Source: Altererythrobacter sp. (GTDB taxonomy: Bacteria > Pseudomonadota > Alphaproteobacteria > Sphingomonadales > Sphingomonadaceae). From it: a stretch of DNA of 64,000 bases. The stretch lies in the NCBI GenBank assembly GCA_017308255.1, contig JAFKFN010000007.1, forward strand, positions 1 to 64,000, in the 5' to 3' direction. A program made the position numbers and the translations under genes. Below, piece after piece: positions 18,653-26,366 of this stretch. The stretch's first letter is position 1. Each line of letters starts with the position of its first letter. The notes under the pieces are model-generated. The model made no database searches. It saw only the letters and a list, made by a program, of their open reading frames with translations, and was not told the DNA's origin.

Positions 18653-18677
18653 GGAACCGCGCTGATTCCGCACCGTT
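18653..18677 (+). promoter_or_regulatory. EcfG-type stress promoter of the response regulator
   Basis: GGAAC (18653-18657), 16-bp spacer, CGTT (18674-18677). This is an exact match to the general-stress consensus, 38 nt before the start codon at 18715. Confidence 0.75.
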
Positions 18678-18714
18678 TTTCCCCGGCGCCCATTGTCGCG
18701 GCGCGGGGACAGAG

Positions 18715-19146
18715 ATGGCGCGCGCGAAATCGGCAAGAAAGACAAGGAAGCGGCTCGGCCGGGTAGTGGTGGTCGAGGACGATCCCGTGCTGGCGCTGGC
18801 GATCGAGGCCGCCTTGCAGGATGCGGGCGCCAAGCAGGTGATCCTGTGCCCCAGCATCGCCAGCACGATGCAGGCCCTGGAATCGGGCTCTCCCAACGCG
18901 CTGGTGATCGACGTGCACCTGGCCGATCGCGACGATGGCTGGGCCATCGCGGAACTGGTCGATCTTCTCGGCCCGCCGCGGCCGAGCATCGTTTTCTCCA
19001 CCGGGTCGCCCAGCGATATCCCGCCCGAGATCGCCGAGCTGGGGCCGATCTTCGAGAAGCCCTATGACCCGGCACAGCTTGCCGAAGCGCTGGCGAGCGA
19101 TGCGAAGCCAGGCTTCATCGCCCGCCTGCGCGGCGCGCGGTCCTGA
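18715..19146 (+). CDS. Single-domain response regulator, probably stress-response linked
   Basis: A 143-residue receiver domain with no output domain. VVVVEDDP supplies the acidic pair, Asp66 (ALVIDVHL) is the phosphoacceptor, and FEKPYDP carries the conserved lysine. The beta4 strand reads IVFSTGSP, close to the FATGUY motif of single-domain regulators such as SdrG, which act in the Sphingomonas general stress response. A basic N-terminal tail (ARAKSARKTRKR) precedes the domain. With a perfect EcfG promoter in front and phyR next, a role in that pathway is likely. Confidence 0.75.
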   Translation: MARAKSARKTRKRLGRVVVVEDDPVLALAIEAALQDAGAKQVILCPSIASTMQALESGSPNALVIDVHLADRDDGWAIAELVDLLGPPRPSIVFSTGSPSDIPPEIAELGPIFEKPYDPAQLAEALASDAKPGFIARLRGARS

Positions 19147-19196
19147 TCCTTCGGGCCGGCCGCGCGTTCCATCGCGGCACCGGAATAGGCCGAAAA

Positions 19197-19228
19197 AAAG
19201 GCCTCCGCTCGATGGAGCGGAGGCCTTT
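19197..19228. terminator. Bidirectional hairpin terminator
   Basis: AAAGGCCTCCGCTC/GAGCGGAGGCCTTT is a 14-bp perfect stem with a GATG loop. Seven A residues at 19193-19199 give a U-run on the minus strand, while the plus strand has only TTTC, so it could stop transcription both ways. Confidence 0.75.
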
Positions 19229-19408
19229 CGGGATCGTATCACCAGCCGCTTGGACGGGAGGGGGGGTCTCGGCGGTGACGTATCCTCAATGAGCGTCCAG
19301 CAGGCTGGTTCCCGCCCGCGAAACTTTTTTTGAATTCGGTCGACACAACGTTTGCGGCGCGCCGACGAAGGCCCCATGTTGGCATGCGAACCGCGCCTCG
19401 CGTCCGCT

Positions 19409-19433
19409 GGAACCAGCGGCGGCAAGGCACGTT
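19409..19433 (+). promoter_or_regulatory. EcfG-type stress promoter of phyR
   Basis: GGAAC (19409-19413), 16-bp spacer, CGTT (19430-19433), 30 nt upstream of the phyR ATG. It is an exact consensus match and implies positive autoregulation by EcfG. Confidence 0.8.
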
Positions 19434-19463
19434 GATGTCCACGAGATCTTGGGAAGGGGTTCT

Positions 19464-20258
19464 ATGTCGATCGGGGCCGAAGTTGCTGCTCATCTGCCGT
19501 TTCTGCGCCGTTATGCCCGCGCTCTTACCGGCTCGCAGGCCACAGGCGACGCCTTCGTAAAGGCGACGCTGGAAGCCGCGCTGGCGGATGGGGAACTGGC
19601 CGAATCGCTGAGCGGCGGCCGCGTGCCGCTGTACCGCGCGTTCAACAAGGTGTGGGCGACCGCCTATCTCGAAGTGCCCGCCGATGTTTCGCCGCAGGGC
19701 CTGCATGAAAGCGCGGCGCAGGATCACTTGCGCCGGATCACGCCGCTGAACCGCCAGGCGCTGCTCCTGACCACGGTGGAGGATTTCTCCCCGGCCGAGG
19801 CGGGCGAGATCATGGGCATGAGCCAGGACGATGTGGAGCGGCTGGTGGCCGAGGCGATCGAGGAGATCGAGCGCGAGACGTCCACCAGCGTGCTGATCAT
19901 CGAGGACGAGCCGCTGATCTCGATGCAGCTCGAAGACCTCGTGCGATCGCTGGGGCACGAGATCTGCGGCACGGCGGCCACGCGCACCCAGGCGCAGCAG
20001 ATCGTCGCCGAATGCACGCCCGGCCTGGTGCTGGCCGATATCCAGCTGGCCGACGGTTCGTCGGGCCTGGACGCGGTGGACGACATCCTGGCGATCGATA
20101 CCGTGCCGGTGATCTTCATCACCGCCTATCCGGAACGCCTGCTGACGGGCGACCGGCCGGAGCCGACCTATCTGATCACCAAGCCCTTCCAGGAAGACAC
20201 GGTTCGCGCCGCGATCAGCCAGGCGCTGTTCTTCGGTTCCAGCCGCCCGCTTGCCTGA
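19464..20258 (+). CDS. phyR: PhyR, anti-anti-sigma response regulator
   Basis: A 264-residue protein of PhyR architecture. Residues 1-130 are a sigma-factor-like domain (AAHLPFLRRYARALTGSQ, then LLLTTVEDFSPAEAGEIMG) and residues 138-260 a receiver domain, with acidic residues in LIIEDEPL, phosphoacceptor Asp192 (LVLADIQLAD) and YLITKPF. When phosphorylated, PhyR binds the anti-sigma factor NepR and frees EcfG. I use the ATG at 19464, with GGGAAGGGG just upstream. nepR and ecfG, commonly adjacent, are missing here; a ModE-like gene follows instead. Confidence 0.95.
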   Translation: MSIGAEVAAHLPFLRRYARALTGSQATGDAFVKATLEAALADGELAESLSGGRVPLYRAFNKVWATAYLEVPADVSPQGLHESAAQDHLRRITPLNRQALLLTTVEDFSPAEAGEIMGMSQDDVERLVAEAIEEIERETSTSVLIIEDEPLISMQLEDLVRSLGHEICGTAATRTQAQQIVAECTPGLVLADIQLADGSSGLDAVDDILAIDTVPVIFITAYPERLLTGDRPEPTYLITKPFQEDTVRAAISQALFFGSSRPLA

Positions 20259-20273
20259 GCCGGCGGCCGGGGC

Positions 20274-20642
20274 ATGGCCCGCCTCAAGCTCAAGCTCCAG
20301 CTCTATTGCGGTGACGAGATCGCCATGGGGCCGGGCAAGGCGGACCTGCTGGAGGCGATCGTGCGCACCGGCTCCATCTCCGCGGCCGGGCGCGCGCTGA
20401 AGATGAGCTATCGCCGGGCCTGGCTGCTGGTGGATACGATGAATCGCTGCTTCGCCTCGCCGCTGGTGGAAACGCATCCCGGCGGCGGCCAGAACGCCGG
20501 CGCGCGGCTGACCCCGGAAGGAGAGGCGGCGCTGACGGCCTATCGGGCGCTTTCGGCGCAAGTCGAAGGCGGCGCGGCGGGCGCGGACTTCGCCATGCTG
20601 GAAAGCGCTATCCGGCCCGCGCCCCTTGCGCCGAAAGGGTGA
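20274..20642 (+). CDS. ModE-like winged-helix regulator
   Basis: A 122-residue DNA-binding protein matching the N-terminal domain of ModE: KLQLYCGDEIAMGPGKADLL, EAIVRTGSISAAGRALKMSY, then RRAWLLVDTMNRCF. Full-length ModE also has molybdate-binding MOP domains, absent here, so it is a stand-alone HTH form, common in Proteobacteria. It starts 15 nt after phyR. It may regulate molybdate uptake, but no mod genes are nearby. The C-terminal 30 residues are Ala/Gly-rich. Confidence 0.75.
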   Translation: MARLKLKLQLYCGDEIAMGPGKADLLEAIVRTGSISAAGRALKMSYRRAWLLVDTMNRCFASPLVETHPGGGQNAGARLTPEGEAALTAYRALSAQVEGGAAGADFAMLESAIRPAPLAPKG

Positions 20643-20695
20643 AGTCGCGCAATCTCCAAAGCGCGATCTATTCGAGACCCGAGCCCTCCCTGTTC

Positions 20696-20770
20696 GTCAT
20701 CCCCGCGGAAGCGGGGACCCAGGGCGATGTTAAGGGAGGCGACTGGCTCCCCCACTTTCGCGGGGATGAC
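20696..20770. repeat. Palindromic repeat, class B
   Basis: GTCATCCCCGCG (20696-20707) is inverted as CGCGGGGATGAC (20759-20770). The left arm continues GAAGCGGGGACCCAG. It lies between convergent genes and belongs with the copy at 23061. Confidence 0.8.
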
Positions 20771-20798
20771 GCGGTGAGGTCTTGGGGACGTAGCAAAG

Positions 20799-21800
20799 TC
20801 ACGGCGCGATCAGGACCTTGCACTGGCTGGTGCGCCGTTTCAGGCTTTCGAACACCTCCGGCGTTTCACCGAGCGAGATCGTGCCGGTGACCAGCAGGCG
20901 CGGTTCCAGGGCGCCGGCGTCGAGCGCGGCGAGGGCGGCTTCGTATTCCGGCACGGTGAAGAACGCGCTGGTGACCAGGCGCACTTCCTTGCTGAGCATG
21001 GCGAAGCTGTTGAAGGTGTCGGGCCGGGTGCACAGGCCCAGCAGCAGGATCGTGCCGCGGTTGCGGACCTGGCGGACTGCCTGATCGATCAGGCCGGGGA
21101 TGCCGACGCATTCGAACACCACGGCCGCCTGCCCGCCCAGGCCCGCTTCGGCGCTGCCGACCGGGTCCGCCGGATCGACCACGAAGATATCCGCCCCCAT
21201 GCCGATCGCCCGATCGCGCTGGAAATCGGCCACGTCCTGCACCGCCACTTTCGCCGCGCCCATGCGATGGGCCCAGAAGGCCACGGCCAGCCCGATCGGC
21301 CCGGCGCCGAGCACCAGCACCTTGTCGCCCGCCTTCATGCCGGACAGGTGCACGCCGTGCAGGGCCACGGCCAGCGGTTCGATGATCGCGCCATCGGCGA
21401 GCGAGACGTTGGCGCCCAGCTTCACGCACTGGTTGGGGCGGGTGAGCGCGTATTCGGCATAGCCGCCGCCTTGCAGGGCGAACTGTTCGCACCACTGGAC
21501 TTCGCCCTTGCGGCAGGATTCGCAATGGCCGCAACTGGCCAGGGGGATGACCGAGACGAGATCGCCCGTCCTAAGGCCCTCGACCTCGCGACCGAGGCCG
21601 ACCACTTCGCCGGCGAACTCATGACCCAGCACGTCGCCATGCTTGCAGCCGTAGGCGGCGTCTTCCGTCATGTGCAGATCGCTGCCGCAGATGCCGCAGC
21701 GGCCGACCTTGACCACGACCTGATCCGGCGCCGGCGTGGGATCGGGCAGGGTCTCGAACGCGAGCGGCTGGTGCAGGGCCTGGAACGTCACCGCGCGCAT
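20799..21800 (-). CDS. Zinc-dependent medium-chain alcohol dehydrogenase
   Basis: A 333-residue MDR enzyme. The catalytic zinc site shows in GRCGICGSDLHM and LGHEFAGEV. The structural zinc cysteines are in CGHCESCRKGEVQWC. LVLGAGPIGLAVAFWA is the NAD(P)-binding glycine motif. It oxidises an alcohol or polyol, related to sorbitol or threonine dehydrogenases; the substrate is unknown. It lies at the end of the minus-strand catabolic island but is separated from the SDR gene by 370 nt including a repeat, so it may be a separate unit. Confidence 0.85.
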   Translation of the reverse strand: MRAVTFQALHQPLAFETLPDPTPAPDQVVVKVGRCGICGSDLHMTEDAAYGCKHGDVLGHEFAGEVVGLGREVEGLRTGDLVSVIPLASCGHCESCRKGEVQWCEQFALQGGGYAEYALTRPNQCVKLGANVSLADGAIIEPLAVALHGVHLSGMKAGDKVLVLGAGPIGLAVAFWAHRMGAAKVAVQDVADFQRDRAIGMGADIFVVDPADPVGSAEAGLGGQAAVVFECVGIPGLIDQAVRQVRNRGTILLLGLCTRPDTFNSFAMLSKEVRLVTSAFFTVPEYEAALAALDAGALEPRLLVTGTISLGETPEVFESLKRRTSQCKVLIAP

Positions 21801-22060
21801 GGGAGCTTTCCGGAAGGGCGACGTGTCACCTTTGGCGTCACGGATAAGGGGGTGCGGAGATTCACGTTAGGTCCTGTTTTATAAGGGTAAAGGGTGGATG
21901 GGTGTCATCTTTGGAAGAGCGGTTTTTTGCCCCTTGGCGCGTCGTTGGCCTTGCCGCTCATTCAGAGCACAACAAAGGCACGGTAGGAAAGACCAAAGCC
22001 GGTTCAGCAGTAGGGTCCGACCCAGATTATCCCAACCTCTGGATCGTCTCACCCTACCTT
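21801..22060. other. Non-coding spacer
   Basis: A 260-nt stretch upstream of the alcohol dehydrogenase start. Short open frames exist, but their predicted peptide continues into a palindromic repeat and shows no family features. I see no clear promoter or hairpin. Confidence 0.5.
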
Positions 22061-22140
22061 CGTCATTGCGAGCGTAGCGAAGCAATCCAGGGCGTATTGC
22101 GCTGCCGCCCTGGATTGCTTCGCTACGCTCGCAACGACGA
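22061..22140. repeat. Palindromic repeat, class A
   Basis: CGTCATTGCGAGCGTAGCGA followed by AGCAATCCAGGGCG, and inverted from 22107 (GCCCTGGATTGCTTCG through GCAACGACG). The arms are about 33 nt with a 12-nt centre. Near-identical copies are at 49289 and 58769. Confidence 0.9.
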
Positions 22141-22170
22141 GTGCTTTGGCGAGGGGCGGGTCAGTCACGC

Positions 22171-23031
22171 CTAGGGATTCAGCGGCTTCACCGGGCCGAG
22201 CTGCATCCCGCCGTCGATCATCACGTGGGCGCCGGTGATGTAGCTGCCGGCGTCGGAGGCGAGGAGGAGGGCGAGGGGCTTGATCTGGTAGGTTTCGGCC
22301 ATGCGGCCGACGGGCACCAGTTCATCCCAGGCGGCCTTGGCGGCGGGGTTCTTCTTGACCCAGCCATCGCCGATATTGGTGACGAACGGCCCCGGCGCGA
22401 TGGCGTTGACGCGGATGCCATAGGCGGCGAGTTCATAAGCCGCGTGGCGCATGAAGTGCTTCACGCCGGCCTTGGCCGCCATGTAGGGCACGCCGACGAT
22501 CGCCTCGTTCACCTCGGCCGCGTTGGAACTGGTGATGACGATCGCGCCGCCCCGGCGGTGCCCGTTGCGCTCGTTCGCCTTCATCACCCGCGCCGCCTCG
22601 CGCACGGTGTGGAACACGCCGGTGAGATTGACGGCGATGGACTTGTACCACCGTTCCGGCTCGTAAACGTCGAGCTGGCCGGCGGGGTTGCGGTCCCCCT
22701 CGGGCGACCAGAAGCCGTTGCCCACGTCCAGCCCGGCATTGGCGAAGGCGATGTCGCAATGGCCGAAGGCGGCCACGTGATTGTCGAACGCGGCGGCGAC
22801 CTGATCGAGCTGCGACACGTCGCAGGCATCCCAGCGCGCTTCGTAGCCTTCGTCCACCAGCCGCCTGGCCTCGCGCTCCGCCCCAGCGGCGTCGATATCG
22901 GTGAGAGTCACTTTCGCGCCGGCTTCCGCCATGCATTCGGCATAGGCGAGGCCGATGCCGCTGGCGGCGCCGGTGACCAGCGCCGAGCGGCCGCGGATAT
23001 CGAACTGATCGAGAGTGCGGGGGGTGTTCAT
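22171..23031 (-). CDS. SDR-family oxidoreductase
   Basis: A 286-residue short-chain dehydrogenase. TGAASGIG is the cofactor glycine motif, FANAGLDVGNG the NAG motif, ITSSNAAE the catalytic serine region, and VPYMAAKAG the Tyr-x-x-x-Lys pair. LTDIDAAG after beta2 suggests NAD preference. I take the ATG at 23031, with AAAGGA upstream; a longer frame to 23166 only translates a palindromic repeat. It is the last gene of a minus-strand run with two cupins, MFS and VOC genes. It probably oxidises a hydroxyl intermediate in that pathway. Confidence 0.85.
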   Translation of the reverse strand: MNTPRTLDQFDIRGRSALVTGAASGIGLAYAECMAEAGAKVTLTDIDAAGAEREARRLVDEGYEARWDACDVSQLDQVAAAFDNHVAAFGHCDIAFANAGLDVGNGFWSPEGDRNPAGQLDVYEPERWYKSIAVNLTGVFHTVREAARVMKANERNGHRRGGAIVITSSNAAEVNEAIVGVPYMAAKAGVKHFMRHAAYELAAYGIRVNAIAPGPFVTNIGDGWVKKNPAAKAAWDELVPVGRMAETYQIKPLALLLASDAGSYITGAHVMIDGGMQLGPVKPLNP

Positions 23032-23060
23032 TCTTGTCCTTTCACGATTCCGCAAACCTT

Positions 23061-23140
23061 CGTCATTCCCGCGAAAGCGGGACCCAGTCGGCTCCTGTTG
23101 CACAACACCGCCCTGGGTTCCCGCTTTCGCGGGAATGACG
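23061..23140. repeat. Palindromic repeat, class B
   Basis: CGTCATTCCCGCGAAAGCGG, continuing GACCCAG, is inverted from 23113 to 23140 as CTGGGTTCCCGC through GGGAATGACG. It sits between the SDR and the cupin gene. Confidence 0.9.
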
Positions 23141-23190
23141 AAGAAAGGGGTGTGGGGTTCGAACAAGGGCGGCTGACGGATAAGGCGCCC

Positions 23191-23730
23191 CTAGAGATAC
23201 AGCTTCGGATTGATCGGGATGCCCTGTTCCTTGCAGTAGCTTTCGTAGTGGTTGATCATCCACCACACGTCGACCGTTTCGATCAGCTTGGCCCCATTGT
23301 CGTAGAATTCGATCGGGCCGACCATCCAGCCCCACAGCTTGCAGCCTTCCGGGTGATCGGTGACCAGCGTGTGGCTTTCGCCGGGCACTTCGAAGATCAG
23401 CCCGCCGGGGGAGGCGACCCAGTCGTATTCCAGGTAGCGCACGCTGCCGGTGATGCAGACCATGGTCACCGTGCCGCGGTGGAAATGGGTGCCGATCGTG
23501 CCGGGGCCCTTCATCCACAGGATGTTCGAATAGGCGTTCTGGCGCACGTCGAACGCCAGATGCTTGATCGCGGCGGTTTCGCCGAAGGGGACCCACGGGC
23601 TGTCATCGTCGGTTTCCGCATCGATGTAGCGGCCACCGGGCGTGTGGGCGCGGACGAGGTCCTTGTAGGTGAACGGAACGTCCACGATCCGCTGTTCGGT
23701 ATTGGGCGGGGCTTTCATCACGCTGGCCAT
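23191..23730 (-). CDS. Cupin, 2,4'-dihydroxyacetophenone dioxygenase family (copy 1)
   Basis: A 179-residue single-domain cupin. The likely iron ligands match 2,4'-dihydroxyacetophenone dioxygenase in order and spacing: His-x-His in TIGTHFHRG, Glu in VRYLEYDW about 18 residues on, and His in PGESHTLV about 19 further. That enzyme cleaves an aryl ketone between its two side-chain carbons with O2. AAGGAG precedes the ATG at 23730. It follows a paralogue by 14 nt and is probably co-transcribed. The actual substrate is not known. Confidence 0.75.
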   Translation of the reverse strand: MASVMKAPPNTEQRIVDVPFTYKDLVRAHTPGGRYIDAETDDDSPWVPFGETAAIKHLAFDVRQNAYSNILWMKGPGTIGTHFHRGTVTMVCITGSVRYLEYDWVASPGGLIFEVPGESHTLVTDHPEGCKLWGWMVGPIEFYDNGAKLIETVDVWWMINHYESYCKEQGIPINPKLYL

Positions 23731-23744
23731 GGCACGGCTCCTTC

Positions 23745-24290
23745 TCAGCGCATCAGGCTGTCGAGATAATCGTCGGCGATGCCGACCTCCTTGTAGTGGG
23801 CGCGGGCATCGCGGATGTAATCGAACACGTCGTAATGGCCGACGGTATTGCCCTGTTCGTCCAGCCACATCAGCGGGCCGGAGACGACGAAGAACACCTT
23901 CATCGGATCGGTATGCGCATAGGAGACGAGGGTGTGGCTTTCGCCCGGCGTTTCGAAGATGAAATCGCCGGCGGTGGCCGTCCACTCATGCTCCAGGTAA
24001 GCCCACTTGCCGCTGATCGTATAGGCCCAGATCGGCTTGGGATGATAATGCCGGTTCACGATGCACGGCTTCTTGGCCATCAGCACATCGGCCCACATGT
24101 TCAGCGTGGGGCTGATCCACACGGGCTTGGAATAGACTTCCTCCACCATGGGCCGGCCGATCGGGACCCATAGGCGTTCGTCCCCCTCGGCGATCTTGGC
24201 CATGTAGGCTTCGGGCTGGGCGCCGGGGCGCAGCGCCATGGGGACGGGCGGCGTGCCGGCCCAGGGCTCGGTAGTGGGGGTTTCGGGCAT
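23745..24290 (-). CDS. Cupin, 2,4'-dihydroxyacetophenone dioxygenase family (copy 2)
   Basis: A 181-residue paralogue of the next gene. It has the same four-ligand pattern: NRHYHPKP, AYLEHEW and PGESHTLV. The surrounding core is similar (GDFIFETPGESHTLV against GLIFEVPGESHTLV) but the N-termini differ. GAGAGGATC precedes the ATG at 24290. Two adjacent paralogues with intact ligands could form a hetero-oligomer or act on successive ketone intermediates. Both are soluble and presumably cytoplasmic. Confidence 0.75.
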   Translation of the reverse strand: MPETPTTEPWAGTPPVPMALRPGAQPEAYMAKIAEGDERLWVPIGRPMVEEVYSKPVWISPTLNMWADVLMAKKPCIVNRHYHPKPIWAYTISGKWAYLEHEWTATAGDFIFETPGESHTLVSYAHTDPMKVFFVVSGPLMWLDEQGNTVGHYDVFDYIRDARAHYKEVGIADDYLDSLMR

Positions 24291-24341
24291 GTCGATCCTC
24301 TCACGCGGTCCCTGTGACCGGGACTCTGCTTGGCGAATGTG

Positions 24342-24372
24342 CCGAACGCTTGCCGGGCAGGCAAGCGTTCGG
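24342..24372. terminator. Intercistronic hairpin
   Basis: CCGAACGCTTGCC/GGCAAGCGTTCGG is a perfect 13-bp stem with a GGGCA loop between the MFS stop and the second cupin. There is no U-run, so it may attenuate transcription or protect the mRNA end rather than terminate fully. Confidence 0.55.
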
Positions 24373-24395
24373 GCAGCGTTCGTCTGGGCGCCGGT

Positions 24396-25655
24396 TCAGG
24401 CCGCCGCCGGGGCGAGGCCGCGCCGGGCCAGCACCGCCGGGGCGGTTTCCCTGAGGCCCATGGCCACGAAGCCGCTGATCAGCGCCAGAATCATCAGCAT
24501 CCACAGGAAGGAATTGACGCCGAAGGTATCGTTCAGCCAGCCGGCGACCGGCGGGCCGAACACGCCGCCGAGGATTTCGCACGAGCCCATGGCAAGGCCG
24601 AGCACGGTGGCATGGTGGAGCGGGCGGAAGCTTTCCGAAGGGATCGTGGCCATGAAGATCGGAAAGATGCCGTTGACGGCCCAGCCGACGAAGAAGATCG
24701 CCGCCAGCGCGGTGGCCGGCCCGCTGTAATACATCGCGGCCAGCGGGCCGACGACCGACAGGAACGGCAGGATCACCATGACCGGCTTGCGCCCGACCAC
24801 GTCGGACAGGCCGGAGATCACGAAGCTGTAGATCGCCGCGGCGATGCCTAGCGAGCCCATGATCCAGCTTCCGGTTATCTCGTCGAAGCCTTTCGTCTGC
24901 ACCAGGTAAAGCGGCATGAACGCCCAGGTGATGACGAAATGGGCCACCATGAGGACACCGACGACGACGCAGATCCACATGTTGCGGACCTTGATCGCCT
25001 CGCGAATGGTCATCGAGCTTTCGGTTTCCGGCTTGGGCAGGGGCGCAGGCTCCTTGAGCAGGAACCACATTATGATGGCGCTGACGATGCCCGGAACGCC
25101 AGCAAGGTAGAAGGATTCGCGCCAGCTGAAGGCTTCGGCGAAGGCCACCAGCACCACCGGGGCGGCGAAGCTGCCGAGCAGGTTCGAGCCGAGGTTCTGC
25201 GCCACGCCTTGCGCCAGGCCGCGCCGCTTGGGATCAACCTCGCTGGCGACCATCGCGTGACTGATCGGCATGACGCCGCCTTCGGCCGCGCCCATCAGCA
25301 GCCGCGCGCCGAGCAATAGGGCGAAACTGGAGGCAAGGCCGGTCAGGAACGAACAGAGAGAGAAGGACAGCGTGGCCAGCACCAGCAGGATCTTGCGCTT
25401 GCCGAGCGAATCCGACAGCCGCCCATAGAAGAACGCGGCGATGGCCCAGGTGAAGCTGAGGCCGCCGGCGATTATGCCGATCTGCGTCTGCGACAGGCCC
25501 AGTTCCGGCTGCACCGAGGGCATCAGCACGTTGAGCGCCTGCCGGTCGAAGAACACGATCCCGAAATTGAGGCTCAGCAGGAAAACCAGGAATATCTGGT
25601 AGCCGGCCGAATTGTTGACCCAGTTGCCCTGCCGGGGCGTGCCGCTTGGCTGCAT
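24396..25655 (-). CDS. MFS transporter of the cupin island
   Basis: A 419-residue major facilitator with about 12 transmembrane segments. The first helix reads LNFGIVFFDRQALNVLMP, typical of the anion:cation symporter (ACS) subfamily, and the loop motif after helix 2 is YGRLSDSLGKRK. These transporters import organic acids or glucuronate-like anions. The gene lies between the VOC and cupin genes in the same direction, so it is the likely uptake system for the island's substrate. Confidence 0.85.
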   Translation of the reverse strand: MQPSGTPRQGNWVNNSAGYQIFLVFLLSLNFGIVFFDRQALNVLMPSVQPELGLSQTQIGIIAGGLSFTWAIAAFFYGRLSDSLGKRKILLVLATLSFSLCSFLTGLASSFALLLGARLLMGAAEGGVMPISHAMVASEVDPKRRGLAQGVAQNLGSNLLGSFAAPVVLVAFAEAFSWRESFYLAGVPGIVSAIIMWFLLKEPAPLPKPETESSMTIREAIKVRNMWICVVVGVLMVAHFVITWAFMPLYLVQTKGFDEITGSWIMGSLGIAAAIYSFVISGLSDVVGRKPVMVILPFLSVVGPLAAMYYSGPATALAAIFFVGWAVNGIFPIFMATIPSESFRPLHHATVLGLAMGSCEILGGVFGPPVAGWLNDTFGVNSFLWMLMILALISGFVAMGLRETAPAVLARRGLAPAAA

Positions 25656-25704
25656 GTTCGTTTCTCTCCCAATCCCGCTGCGCGGGCCCCGAAATCCCTG
25701 GTTT

Positions 25705-26250
25705 TCAGACGAAACTTCGCACCGGATCGCGGCCGTCCCAATCGCGGCTGGCGTGCCAGAAGCGGGTGAAGGTCTCGTCCATGCCCGGCGTGACCGGGAG
25801 CAGCTCGAGAAAGCCGAGCTGGGCGCCGGTGCCGTTGTCGAGATAGACTACCTCGCCCCCCGTGGGCACCGTGGCGCGGAACGCCTCGTGATAGCCGCGC
25901 GCCTGATAGGCGCGGCTGTCGGCATCCACGTCCGCGCAGGCGATGCCGACGTGGTGGAAGCCGTAGCCGCGCAGGCGGATGGTTTCCTGATAGACGGAAG
26001 GGTGATCGTCCAGCGGCTGGATCAGTTCGATCAGCATGTGCCCGGCGAAGCCCATGGCCAGGGTGATGTCGGCGCGCGATTCCTCGCCGCGATAAGTCTG
26101 GCCGGGGATCAGGAAGTTGGGGAGCACGAAGAACGGCCCGGCGCGCATGTCCGCCACCCAGCGGTCGATCGCCTGGCGCAAGTCCGGCACGATGAACGCC
26201 GTTTGCGCCACACCGCCCATCGGCTGACCATAGCCGAGTTCTTCCGCCAT
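25705..26250 (-). CDS. VOC-superfamily protein
   Basis: A 181-residue glyoxalase/bleomycin-resistance-like protein. GGVAQTAFIVPDLRQAIDRW opens the first beta-alpha-beta-beta-beta unit, GYGFHHVGIACADVDA the second, and GAQLGFLELLP closes it. The His in FHHVG and the Glu in LGFLELLP are plausible metal ligands. GGGAGAGAG precedes the ATG at 26250. It is the first gene of the minus-strand catabolic run and faces the class II aldolase across 116 nt. It could be a dioxygenase, isomerase or epimerase. Confidence 0.75.
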   Translation of the reverse strand: MAEELGYGQPMGGVAQTAFIVPDLRQAIDRWVADMRAGPFFVLPNFLIPGQTYRGEESRADITLAMGFAGHMLIELIQPLDDHPSVYQETIRLRGYGFHHVGIACADVDADSRAYQARGYHEAFRATVPTGGEVVYLDNGTGAQLGFLELLPVTPGMDETFTRFWHASRDWDGRDPVRSFV

Positions 26251-26279
26251 CGCTCTCTCCCGTCGCCGTTGTTTCGGCT

Positions 26280-26329
26280 TTAGCACTCGCTTGCCAATCA
26301 GCGCGACAAAGTCAATCTCGGCGTGCTAA
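26280..26329. promoter_or_regulatory. Spaced inverted repeat between divergent catabolic genes
   Basis: TTAGCAC (26280-26286) and GTGCTAA (26323-26329) have centres 43 bp apart, about four helical turns, in the 116-nt space between the VOC gene and the aldolase gene. This suits cooperative binding or looping by one regulator controlling both operons. The TAGCA half-site also occurs in the operator at 8478. Confidence 0.4.
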
Positions 26330-26366
26330 GGCCTGCCCGGGTGGAGAGCCAGGAAGGTGACAGGGC

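Noticed and set aside
21902-22174. 90-residue open frame containing CERSEAIQ and RYARNDE
   Set aside because: These peptides are translations of the class A palindromic repeat, not a conserved protein.
22171-23166. 331-residue version of the SDR
   Set aside because: The first 45 residues are a translation of the class B repeat; a good ribosome-binding site supports the start at 23031.
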